Positions 7,405 through 14,309 of a stretch of DNA of 64,000 nt are shown here, one piece after another. Numbering within the stretch: the first letter of the stretch is position 1; the number at the start of each line of letters is the position of its first letter. A model generated the notes under the pieces. It did not search any database and was not told the origin of the DNA. It saw nothing but the letters and a program-made list of their open reading frames with translations. This DNA is from Hippopus hippopus (lineage: Eukaryota > Mollusca > Bivalvia > Cardiida > Cardiidae): positions 39,016,357 through 39,080,356 of the forward strand of contig OX328108.1 of assembly GCA_946811185.2 (NCBI GenBank). Reading direction: 5' to 3'. The translations under genes and the position numbers were made by a program.

Positions 7405-7689
7405 ATGCATAAAACTTATGATAAAGCTTATGATAAGCCGCTGAGTGAAGATGAAGAATCCCATGGTGAGTCTGATTACTTATTTCACACACCAAAAAGT
7501 GTACAAAAAACTGCAAGGAAATCGGCTGCAAAAAGTGTTAAAAAATCTACGATGAAAACTCCATACATGAAAACTCCATACATGAAACCTGAAGAAAAAG
7601 AAAGACTGAAGCAATTCTATACTAAAGAGTTGTTAACTCCACCAGATTCTATAAAAAAGACCCCTAGTCGTAAAACGGCTCAGTCATAG
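7405..7689 (+). CDS. 94-aa basic ORF in frame with the preceding gene
   Basis: This frame starts with ATG at 7405, immediately after the TAG of the 195-aa gene and in the same frame. The product is acidic at the N-terminus (SEDEESHGES) and then rich in Lys/Thr/Pro, with a repeated MKTPY unit (residues ~51-60) and a TPPDS/TPS tail, suggestive of a disordered, phosphorylatable tail. It may be a C-terminal extension of the 195-aa protein lost to a nonsense codon or made by readthrough, or a separately initiated protein. The sequence alone does not decide. Confidence 0.5.
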   Translation: MHKTYDKAYDKPLSEDEESHGESDYLFHTPKSVQKTARKSAAKSVKKSTMKTPYMKTPYMKPEEKERLKQFYTKELLTPPDSIKKTPSRKTAQS

Positions 7690-7718
7690 GAGCCCTGGTA
7701 AAGCCTAAACTTGATTAC

Positions 7719-8822
7719 GTGTTAAGAAAGTTATTTTATGATCCCAAAAGTACTGTCGCATTTCTGGGAATAAACCAATTGTATCACGCTGCAAAATCTG
7801 TTTTGAAAGGAATAAGATACAAAGATGTTCAAGAGTGGTTACGAGGTGAATCCACCTATACCTTACACAAACCAATCCGTCGACGTTTCAAAAGACGAAA
7901 AACTATTGTAAGTGGTATAGATTATCAATGGCAAGCTGACTTGGCCGACATGCAACATTTAGCAAAACAAAATGATAACAAGAAATATTTACTTTGTGTA
8001 ATCGACGTGTTTTCAAGATTTTCATGGGTTGTCCCTATTCCAAATAAAATGGGAAAAACTTTGATTCGAGCATTTCAATCTATTGTTCAGAAATCAAAAC
8101 GAAAACCTTTGGCACTTCAAACAGATAAAGGTTCGGAATTCAAAAACAAACTGTTTCAACAATACTTGAAAAAGAGTCAGATTCATTTTTTCACCACCGA
8201 AAATCCAGAGACAAAAGCAAGCCTCGTTGAAAGATTTCAACGACCTTTAAAATCGAGAATGTGGAAATACTTTACGTACAAGAAAACAAGACGTTACATT
8301 GACGTATTGAATTCTTTAGTTCAGAATTACAAACATACTTTTCACAGAAGTATTAAAACATCTCCTGCAATGGTAACAAAATCAAATGAGGCAGAGGTTT
8401 CGAAAAATATGTATCCTCGATTATCGACAATCGCTATGACGAAAAAGCCAAAATTCGAAATTGGAGATCGTGTTCGGATCAATAAAACAAAACGCACATT
8501 TGATAAGGGATATTTACCAAATTGGACGCAAGAAATATTTGAAATCACTCATGTTAACAAGACATTTTCACCTATCACCTATAAAATAAAAGATTTACAG
8601 GGTGAACAAATTTTGGGAACTTATTATGAATACGAACTTCAATTAATAAAAGATGATGAAGTCTATGAAATTGATTCAGTTCTTGATAGACGTACAAGGC
8701 GTGAGGGCAAAAAATTAATCAAAGAAATAAAAGTCAATTGGAAAGGTTATCCAAAAAAATTTCAAAGTTGGATACCAGAATCGCATTTGGTGTCTTTGAA
8801 GGGGAAAAAATCTTATAGATAA
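7719..8822 (+). CDS. Polinton integrase (DDE, RVE-type) with C-terminal chromodomain
   Basis: The retroviral-type integrase core has D74 (WQAD), D136 (QTDKG) and E171 (KASLVERF), a D-D35-E spacing. An N-terminal basic helix (RRRFKRRK) precedes it. An SH3-like region (GDRVRINK) and a chromodomain (residues 315-358, from VYEIDSVLD to WIPESHLV) follow. Family role: inserting the element and making the 6-bp duplication; the chromodomain probably guides target choice by reading histone marks. The frame is open from 7674 but has no ATG before the conserved N-terminus; GTG 7719 is used here as nominal start, with ATA at 7686 another near-cognate codon. The true start may be lost, non-AUG or spliced. 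The preceding frame ends at 7689. The catalytic region is undamaged. Confidence 0.92.
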   Translation: MLRKLFYDPKSTVAFLGINQLYHAAKSVLKGIRYKDVQEWLRGESTYTLHKPIRRRFKRRKTIVSGIDYQWQADLADMQHLAKQNDNKKYLLCVIDVFSRFSWVVPIPNKMGKTLIRAFQSIVQKSKRKPLALQTDKGSEFKNKLFQQYLKKSQIHFFTTENPETKASLVERFQRPLKSRMWKYFTYKKTRRYIDVLNSLVQNYKHTFHRSIKTSPAMVTKSNEAEVSKNMYPRLSTIAMTKKPKFEIGDRVRINKTKRTFDKGYLPNWTQEIFEITHVNKTFSPITYKIKDLQGEQILGTYYEYELQLIKDDEVYEIDSVLDRRTRREGKKLIKEIKVNWKGYPKKFQSWIPESHLVSLKGKKSYR

Positions 8823-8854
8823 AAAATCTTATAATAAAAAATCTTATAAAAAGA
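8812..8854 (+). promoter_or_regulatory. Tandem AAAAAATCTTATA leader upstream of the membrane protein gene
   Basis: Three copies of aaaaaatcttata overlap the integrase stop and end in TATAAAAAG (8846-8854), 13 nt before the next ATG at 8865. A related run of AAAAAATCTTTT copies precedes the major capsid gene (10509-10559). Confidence 0.45.
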
Positions 8855-8864
8855 CAGTACATTT

Positions 8865-9170
8865 ATGATGAATTCACAGTCAAACATTGAGTGCGCGACA
8901 GAAAGTGTCGATAGTGTTGGTACTAAAAATTACAGCTGCTGTGGAAATCGTGTTCCAAAGAATCAGTTTACATATATTTCACAGATAATAGTCATTTACG
9001 CAATTATTGCAACCTCCATAGTACATTTAAGTATTCAATGTCAGGATCGTGAATTGTGGTTGATACTGTTAAGTAGTTCACTCGGATATATTCTCCCATC
9101 TCCGGGGTTAAAATTCACAAAGACAGAACAAAAACAACCAGGACTTGATTTCATTGACAGTAAAAAATAA
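8865..9170 (+). CDS. Small membrane protein, 101 aa
   Basis: Two hydrophobic segments are visible (residues ~36-56, FTYISQIIVIYAIIATSIVHL; ~66-79, ELWLILLSSSLGYI), followed by LPSPGLKFTK. The N-terminal 30 residues hold a CC pair and are polar. A short membrane protein ending in an LGYxLPxPxLK-like motif, next to the minor capsid gene, is something I associate with Polinton-type elements; its function is not known to me (possibly an internal membrane or entry role). ATG 8865 is followed at once by a second ATG; the downstream gene starts 13 nt after its stop. Confidence 0.7.
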   Translation: MMNSQSNIECATESVDSVGTKNYSCCGNRVPKNQFTYISQIIVIYAIIATSIVHLSIQCQDRELWLILLSSSLGYILPSPGLKFTKTEQKQPGLDFIDSKK

Positions 9171-9182
9171 AATATTTAAAAA

Positions 9183-10081
9183 ATGAATTCGTTTTATGTT
9201 ACTTTACCTAGCGATAGTTCCATAAACCTTTATCCGAACAACACACAGTGCTGTTTTAAAGTTCATTTACCAAAGACAGTTCATATTGATAGGGAAAATT
9301 GGGAAGTTGCATTAGTTCAACTTATTACCCCCTCTCAGTTTTTAAACGTAAGTGAACAAGAAGCAAACTTCGAAATTATAACTGCAGATAACGCTTTATA
9401 CAATGCAGTAGCAGCGGCAGATAAAAAAAGAGATAATATGGAGATATCTGTATTAAGGCGAGACGATAAAGGTAGAGCAGAAAAATGGTCAATTCTATTT
9501 ACCTTTCCACCGGGTAGTTACACTTCACCAAAGCATATTATAGAGGTGATCGATGATTTGGTTCAAAATAACCTATCGGGTATCCTTCAAAAGAATTCAA
9601 TGCTACTGTCTATTAGCTATTCAACCTCATCCAAACGTCCGAAACTTGCAATCAGAAATATTACAAAAACCGGAATCAAATTCCACTCATCGCTGTTTTT
9701 AAAACTGGGAGGATCGCCAGAATTTCAAAACGAGGCGATTTATCCGGGTAGAAGATTTTTAAATGCATTTAAATACAGTCCTAACAGTCCGATGCTGGCT
9801 ACAACCATCTGTTTGTTTATTCAGATATTGCCGAACACACTATAGTGGGTGATACATTTGCTCCCATACTTCGTGTTTTACCGTTCAAACCAACCGAATC
9901 AGTTGAAAATAATTATGAAACCCAACATATCAACCATGATAGTACATTACCGCATTATATCCCCGTTTCGAAATCTGATTTCGATACTATTTACATTCAA
10001 ATAACAGGGGATTCTGGCATATCGTTTCATTTCATTACTGGTAAGACAATCGTCAAGTTACATTTTAGACAGAAAAAATAA
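9183..10081 (+). pseudogene. Minor capsid (penton-type, single jelly-roll) gene with one frameshift
   Basis: The first frame (9183-9845) begins MNSFYVTLPS and includes HIDRENWEVAL, a FPPGSYTSP strand-turn and a basic PGRRFL stretch. The conserved continuation lies in another frame that picks up at about 9805-9815 and runs to 10081, with IVGDTFAPILRVLPF and a terminal ITGKTIVKLHFR, typical of the Polinton minor capsid C-terminus. A single indel near 9805-9820 therefore splits the gene; as read, the product is a 220-aa protein with an unrelated 12-residue tail. Family role: pentameric vertex protein paired with the major capsid. The break could be a real mutation or a base error. Either reading supports the gene identity; no joined protein is given. 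Confidence 0.85.
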
Positions 10082-10129
10082 AAAATATTTGATATTTTGA
10101 AATAATTAAACTGATACATTGACAAAAAA

Positions 10130-10543
10130 ATGCTGCCAGTTTATCGTGGCGTAAAACATCAGTATGGGTATGGTTTAAGTTCCCTATTTAGATCAGCACT
10201 TAAAACAGTGACACCATTGCTTAAACCCTTGGTCAAATCTGGTTTTAATGCTATAAAAAAAGAAGGAATCAAACGAGGAATACGTGCAGCAGAAGATATC
10301 CTTTTACGTGGTAAAAACCCCAAAAAAGTTGCAGTCTCGCGGGGAAAACAATATGTTCATAATTTAGCGCAACAGTTAATACCTGGGATAAATAAACGAA
10401 AATCACAAAAGACAAGTCATTTATCTTCTCGATCTCACAGGGTAAGATTATTAATAAAAGACAAAGAAATCATTACACTAGACCGAGACCTCTTGATATA
10501 TTTGATTGAGAGAAAAAATCTTTTGAAAAAATCTTTTTTTTGA
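10130..10543 (+). CDS. pVI/pX-like minor virion protein, C-terminus probably frameshifted
   Basis: The 137-aa product starts MLPVYRGVKHQYGYGLSSLF. The QYGYG string fits the adenain type-II cleavage pattern (M/I/L/N/Q)-x-G-x|G, and a following amphipathic helical stretch (residues ~16-58) recalls the membrane-lytic region of adenovirus pVI. Processing by the element's own protease (12410-12913) is a reasonable inference. In another frame the terminal ~15 codons before a stop at 10507-10509 read as a basic tail ending in DIFD, like related elements, so an indel between about 10390 and 10455 probably replaced the normal end. It lies directly upstream of the major capsid gene. Confidence 0.68.
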   Translation: MLPVYRGVKHQYGYGLSSLFRSALKTVTPLLKPLVKSGFNAIKKEGIKRGIRAAEDILLRGKNPKKVAVSRGKQYVHNLAQQLIPGINKRKSQKTSHLSSRSHRVRLLIKDKEIITLDRDLLIYLIERKNLLKKSFF

Positions 10544-10559
10544 AAAATCTTTTTTGAAA
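10509..10559 (+). promoter_or_regulatory. Tandem AAAAATCTTTT leader upstream of the major capsid gene
   Basis: Four imperfect gaaaaa(a)tctttt units end directly at the capsid ATG (10560). They are related to the aaaaaatcttata units before the membrane-protein gene, so they may be a shared late-type promoter or leader. Replication slippage is the simple alternative. Confidence 0.45.
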
Positions 10560-11867
10560 ATGATGCAAAGCGGATCTTGCGAATGCAGTAAATCAGAACT
10601 CGATGTTCTTTCTGTACCACCCACATTGACAACGATGCAAGAAAGTCAATGGGTTGAACATTTTCCAATATCATCTTTGACAAACAATTCACCGATAGAA
10701 TTCATCATACCACCTCAAACCGAACATTGGACAGATTTATCACAATCGTATTTGTATATCAAATTCAAAATCGTTAAAGCAGATGGCAGCACTTTAGATG
10801 CCGGCTCAAATGTAGCCCCTGTAAACAATTTCATGCACAGTATGTTTAGCAGTATCGATTTGTATCTAAATAATAAACTAATCAACAGTAATTCAGACAC
10901 CTATCCATACAGAGCATATATCGAAAATCTTCTGTCATATAATGCCGACTGTAAGACTACGTTTTTGAAAGGTGGTGTACTTTGGATCGAAGACACCAGT
11001 GGCCAATTCGGAGCACTCAACCACGATGGGAATAATGAAGGATTACGAGGAAGAATCGCTGTAATCACACTAAGCAGAACTGCAGAGCTTTTCGGACGAT
11101 TGCATCTTGATCTATTTCAGCAAGAAAAATATTTACCTAACGGTATTGAAATCAGACTTAGATTAAACAGAGCTTCATCAAACTTTTGTCTTACGGGAGG
11201 TACTGGTGCACCAGCTGCAAAAATTGTATTGGAAACAGTCAGTTTACATATGCGAAATGTCGAATTGTTGCCTGTTATTCCGAATGATCTAAATCGAATT
11301 ATTTCTCAGCAAAACATGAAAATTCCTATCCGCAGAGTAGAAGTAAAGACTTTTACCATTGGTAATGGACTTCAGTCTAAAGTTGAAGATCATTTGTTTC
11401 AAGGACAGCTTCCGAAACGTGTTTTCATTGCAATGGTAACAAATGCTAGTTATAATGGAGGTTATGATACCAATCCATTTTTCTTTCAACATTTCAATCT
11501 GTCAAAAATAGATGTATCATGTAATGGTCACAGTATTCATAACAGACCCTTTGAACCTGACTTTGAAAATGGCTTGTATTTGAAATTATATTTGTCAATG
11601 TATCAGGCTGTCTCAGCCTTCGGGCTCAATAAATCATTTGATATTGCCAAAGAAGATTATGCTGTTGGATACTGTTTGTGGGGGTATGATTTGACAGCTG
11701 ATCAAGGTAGTGAAGAAGGTCAACTTCACCCTATAAAAAATGGAAGTCTTCGAATTGAGCTTCAATTCGCCCAAGCCTTGGCAGCAGTGGTCAACGTTAT
11801 TGTTTTTGCTGAATTTGACAACCAGATCGAAATCAACAGTTTGAGAGAAATCATCACAGATTACTAA
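10560..11867 (+). CDS. Major capsid protein, double jelly-roll, 435 aa
   Basis: An uninterrupted frame with the hallmarks of the Polinton/adintovirus hexon-like capsid protein: an N-terminal Cys-containing arm, IEFIIPPQTEHWTDLSQSYL, FMHSMFSSIDLYLNNKLI, a DLFQQEKYLPNGIEIRLRL block between the two jelly-rolls, a GNGLQSKVEDHLFQGQLPKR block, and the C-terminal GSLRIELQFAQAL..NVIVFAEFDN strands. Family role: trimers building an icosahedral shell. I chose ATG 10560 (a second ATG follows at 10563). The gene has no AATAAA downstream; 27 nt after its stop codon sits a histone-like stem-loop (11895-11910). No damage is visible. Confidence 0.95.
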   Translation: MMQSGSCECSKSELDVLSVPPTLTTMQESQWVEHFPISSLTNNSPIEFIIPPQTEHWTDLSQSYLYIKFKIVKADGSTLDAGSNVAPVNNFMHSMFSSIDLYLNNKLINSNSDTYPYRAYIENLLSYNADCKTTFLKGGVLWIEDTSGQFGALNHDGNNEGLRGRIAVITLSRTAELFGRLHLDLFQQEKYLPNGIEIRLRLNRASSNFCLTGGTGAPAAKIVLETVSLHMRNVELLPVIPNDLNRIISQQNMKIPIRRVEVKTFTIGNGLQSKVEDHLFQGQLPKRVFIAMVTNASYNGGYDTNPFFFQHFNLSKIDVSCNGHSIHNRPFEPDFENGLYLKLYLSMYQAVSAFGLNKSFDIAKEDYAVGYCLWGYDLTADQGSEEGQLHPIKNGSLRIELQFAQALAAVVNVIVFAEFDNQIEINSLREIITDY

Positions 11868-11894
11868 CTTCGGAAAAAATCACATCAGAAAAAC

Positions 11895-11910
11895 AGTCCT
11901 TTTCAGGACT
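11895..11910 (+). terminator. Histone-like 3' stem-loop after the major capsid gene
   Basis: AGTCCTTTTCAGGACT forms a perfect 6-bp stem with a TTTC loop, preceded by AAAAAC and followed by AAAGAGC (11911-11917), a string like the purine-rich histone downstream element that pairs with U7 snRNA, though closer to the stem than usual. The same hairpin class occurs five times in each TIR. A TATATAG (11919-11925) just beyond may start the next gene's transcript. Confidence 0.7.
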
Positions 11911-11933
11911 AAAGAGCATATATAGAAAAAACA

Positions 11934-12380
11934 ATGCTTGGACTCAGATTTGCTATATCACTGAGAGAAGAAGCAGAAAAAGTGAAATATTCTACTCCAA
12001 AGTGCATCTCTACTCGGAAAAATGACATTCACAATAGCTTCGAAAAACATATGATTGAAGAATTACAAAATCTTATTGCCAGTGAAGTTCGCAACCAGTG
12101 TTACGGATGCCAAGTGGACCACCCCAGTCAAATACAGCACGATCTGTGTTTATTCAAGAACAGACAAGAACATACGGATATGTTCATAGAAAAAGCTATG
12201 ATGGAATTAAATCCATACAAAATCATGGAAAAATGGTATCCGGAATTAATGGAAATGAAACTCGATGACAGTGACTATGTGGAAACCTACAGAATATGGC
12301 AAAATATAAAACAAAACATTTTATCTGAAATCACAGAATCGTACTTACAATACTGGTGTGACAAAGTAAAACAATCCTGA
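11934..12380 (+). CDS. Cys/His-rich conserved Polinton-type protein, 148 aa
   Basis: The N-terminal ~50 residues are basic and mixed. The centre has CYGCQVDHPSQIQHDLC (residues ~57-73), a Cys/His cluster well suited to zinc binding; the C-terminal half is helical and acidic, with a WYPELMEMKLDDSDY segment and a final YLQYWC. I recognise the C-x2-C-x3-HPSQ-x2-H pattern as recurring in Polinton genomes between the capsid and protease genes, without a known role. ATG 11934 lies 9 nt after a TATATAG. The frame is intact and ends 29 nt before the protease ATG. Confidence 0.72.
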   Translation: MLGLRFAISLREEAEKVKYSTPKCISTRKNDIHNSFEKHMIEELQNLIASEVRNQCYGCQVDHPSQIQHDLCLFKNRQEHTDMFIEKAMMELNPYKIMEKWYPELMEMKLDDSDYVETYRIWQNIKQNILSEITESYLQYWCDKVKQS

Positions 12381-12409
12381 GAAGAAAGTGACTAAGAAGA
12401 AAAAACGTG

Positions 12410-12913
12410 ATGTATACTTCTGAAATTCAATACATATTGGATCACGGAACCTGGATAAAAAATCTACAGGCGAAAGTCTGTGCAAAAGACAGAAAGTTGC
12501 CTCGACAGAAACCAAATCATGTGAAAGCCTACATTGTGAATACAGAGAGATCAAATAAACCAGGAGAACACTGGGTGGCGGTGATATTCAACAATAATGA
12601 CAATGTACTATACTTTGATCCGTATGGACTACCACCACTTGAGCCAGAAATCATTAACTTTTTAGACAATCATTCTTCAACATGGAGATACAATCGACAA
12701 ACTCTTCAGAGTCTACAGGGTAAAGTTTGCGGACTTTACTGTATCTTTGTATTGGATGCTGCTGCTAGAGGATACAATATACAGAAATATCTTCAACAGA
12801 AATTCCTCTCAACGAAACACCATCGAAACGATCGAGATGTATCATTGTGGTTTAATCAACACTACGGAATTCTATACAAGAAAATTTCAGAGGCTCAAAC
12901 CCACAAACAGTGA
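12410..12913 (+). CDS. Adenain-like cysteine protease (maturation protease), 167 aa
   Basis: Catalytic residues are visible: H54 (GEHWVAV), D70 (YFDPYG), the oxyanion Gln Q103 (SLQGKV) and nucleophile C107 (VCGLYC). Order and spacing match the adenain/Ulp1 fold, with His at the same residue number as in adenovirus protease. Family role: cleaving virion precursor proteins at Gly-rich sites such as that in the pVI-like protein here. The start is ATG 12410 (a GTG lies just upstream). The frame is intact. The C-terminal ~20 residues are polar and variable. It is the last gene before the right TIR and is followed by a poly(A)-type 3' end. Confidence 0.93.
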   Translation: MYTSEIQYILDHGTWIKNLQAKVCAKDRKLPRQKPNHVKAYIVNTERSNKPGEHWVAVIFNNNDNVLYFDPYGLPPLEPEIINFLDNHSSTWRYNRQTLQSLQGKVCGLYCIFVLDAAARGYNIQKYLQQKFLSTKHHRNDRDVSLWFNQHYGILYKKISEAQTHKQ

Positions 12914-13036
12914 AAAATTATCTTTTTTTGCTATCAATTCATTGTGAATATTTCATTTTTTGTCTTTTTTTACAGGTCATTGTAAAATATGTTCATTGTA
13001 AATATGTTCATTGTTCAGTTCTGTTCAATAAATAAA
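12914..13036 (+). terminator. 3'UTR and polyadenylation signal after the protease
   Basis: A T-rich stretch with repeated gttcattgtaaatat units ends in TTCATTGTTCAGTTCTGTTC and then overlapping AATAAATAAA (13027-13036). The same 20-base string (one base different) ends the PolB remnant's 3' region. Confidence 0.65.
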
Positions 13037-13089
13037 AGTTCAAAAACAATAGAGTTCTTCATTCTGTTTTCCCCAAGACTTGTTCTGTC

Positions 13090-13163
13090 TACATTTTTTC
13101 CCATACATCGGGTCATAACTTTTTTGCTATATTAGCATGAAACGTAGGATGGGAAAAAATGTA
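13090..13163. repeat. Perfect 15-bp inverted repeat inside the right TIR boundary
   Basis: TACATTTTTTCCCAT (13090-13104) and its reverse complement (13149-13163) flank a 44-base spacer containing GCTATATTAGC. It lies between the protease 3' end and the right-TIR promoter. The right arm belongs to the block duplicated near 2859-2886. Possibly a cis element or the scar of a nested insertion. Confidence 0.6.
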
Positions 13164-13195
13164 TGTGCTTTCTGCCAGGTCCGAGCTCTTTAAAA

Positions 13196-13240
13196 ATTTC
13201 AATCCTCCTTAAACGTATAAAACCCAGCGATATTTCCATA
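13196..13240 (+). promoter_or_regulatory. TIR gene promoter, right copy
   Basis: TCAATCCTCC (13199-13208) and TATAAAACCCAGCGATAT (13215-13232) lie ~100 nt upstream of the ATG at 13332; ttcatcattttttgactct follows at a distance suited to a transcription start. Confidence 0.6.
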
Positions 13241-13331
13241 CATTCATCATTTTTTGACTCTCAGCTAACGATCACCTCGAAAGCAGTATCAATATTCGAA
13301 AGCAGTATCAATATTCGGAAGCAGTATCAAT

Positions 13332-13637
13332 ATGGAGGAGATAAATTATCAACTACGTGAGGCTCTCCAAGAATATCTAAATGCAGGTCAACAGTTATTA
13401 CAACTAAACACTCATTTCGTAGGAGAGGAGGAACAAAACCAACTACAACGTATAACACAGCCATACAAAGATCTCGGCGAAAGATTAGTTCAACTATTTT
13501 TAAAGACAACACCGGATGTCATTTTGGTTGATATCGAATTTGGGAGGAAGGTTACTTTCGGTAATGGAGCAATGGTAATCAGAAAAAGAGTTGAAGCATG
13601 CCCCATTTGTCAAGCGAATTTCGGATGCTGTCATTAG
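13332..13637 (+). CDS. TIR-encoded 101-aa protein, right copy
   Basis: Same gene as 2223-2528 except for residue 28 (His here). ATG 13332 is preceded by three aatattcg(a/g)aagcagtatc units. The stop is followed 51 nt later by the first of five histone-like stem-loops. There is no AATAAA between the stop and the element end (a single ATTAAA lies near 14412), so a poly(A)-independent 3' end is plausible. Being in the TIR, the gene is kept in two copies and its divergence is limited by conversion between TIRs. Confidence 0.75.
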   Translation: MEEINYQLREALQEYLNAGQQLLQLNTHFVGEEEQNQLQRITQPYKDLGERLVQLFLKTTPDVILVDIEFGRKVTFGNGAMVIRKRVEACPICQANFGCCH

Positions 13638-13688
13638 AAGTGGAAAAAAACAACGTGAGACGAAAAAACACAGCCTCCAAAACAAAAC

Positions 13689-13752
13689 AGCCCTTTTCAG
13701 GGCTAACCCAACAGTTCTTTTCAGAGCTAACCCAACAGTCCTTTTCAGGACT
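13689..13752 (+). terminator. Three histone-like 3' stem-loops, right TIR inner cluster
   Basis: Hairpins at 13689-13704 (AGCCCT/AGGGCT), 13713-13728 (AGTTCT/AGAGCT, one G-T pair) and 13737-13752 (AGTCCT/AGGACT), all with a TTTC loop, each preceded by AAC/AAAC and followed by AACC(C)A. Stem differences compensate each other, which supports selection on RNA or DNA structure. Confidence 0.78.
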
Positions 13753-13759
13753 AACCATT

Positions 13760-14010
13760 TACCACGAAAGTTCTATCTTCAAATTGTCATTTCTTCAAAT
13801 TGTCAGACGTAAGTTCTATCTTTTCTTCAAATTGTCATTTCTTCAAATTGTCAGACGAAAGTTCTATCTTCAAGGTGTCAGACGAAAGTTCTATCTTCAA
13901 GTTGTCATTTCTTCAAATTGTCACAGCTCTTTTCAGAGCTAACCCGACAGTCCTTTTCAGGACTAACCATCTACTACGAAAGTTCTATCTTTCTTCAAAA
14001 TTGTCATTTC
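13760..14010 (+). repeat. ~45-bp tandem repeats in right TIR
   Basis: Five units starting acg(a/t)aagttctatct and continuing tcaaattgtcatttcttcaa; units begin near 13762, 13808, 13856, 13882 and 13976, and the outer stem-loop pair interrupts the array. Confidence 0.8.
13925..13964 (+). terminator. Two histone-like 3' stem-loops, right TIR outer pair
   Basis: AGCTCTTTTCAGAGCT (13925-13940) and AGTCCTTTTCAGGACT (13949-13964), with AACCCG and AACCAT downstream. The first differs from the common metazoan histone hairpin core only in the outermost base pair (A-T in place of G-C). Confidence 0.78.
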
Positions 14011-14062
14011 TTTTAGAAGAGTTACACTCCAGAGAGTTACACTCCAGAGAGTAAAAAAACTC

Positions 14063-14309
14063 AGAAAAAGTCTAAGTCCAACTCAGTACTCAGTCTTTTA
14101 GAGAAAAAAATCATTCATAGATGCAGAAAAAAGTCTAAGTCCAACTCAGTGTTCAGGCTTTTAGAGAGAGAAAATCATTCATAGGTGAAAAAACTAAGTC
14201 CAACTCAGTGTTCAGGCTTTTAGAGAGAGAAATCATCCATAGGGTGAAAAAAACTAAGTCCAACTCAGTGATCAGGCTTTTAGAGAGAAAAAATCATCCA
14301 TAGATACAG
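14063..14309 (+). repeat. ~60-bp tandem repeats in right TIR
   Basis: Four units with aagtccaactcagtg and caggcttttagagaga..atcat(t/c)cata. The outermost is followed by the GC-richer tip. Confidence 0.85.

Noticed and set aside
9183..10081. Programmed ribosomal frameshift in the minor capsid gene
   Set aside because: No slippery heptamer or obvious downstream structure seen at the junction; an ordinary indel is simpler.
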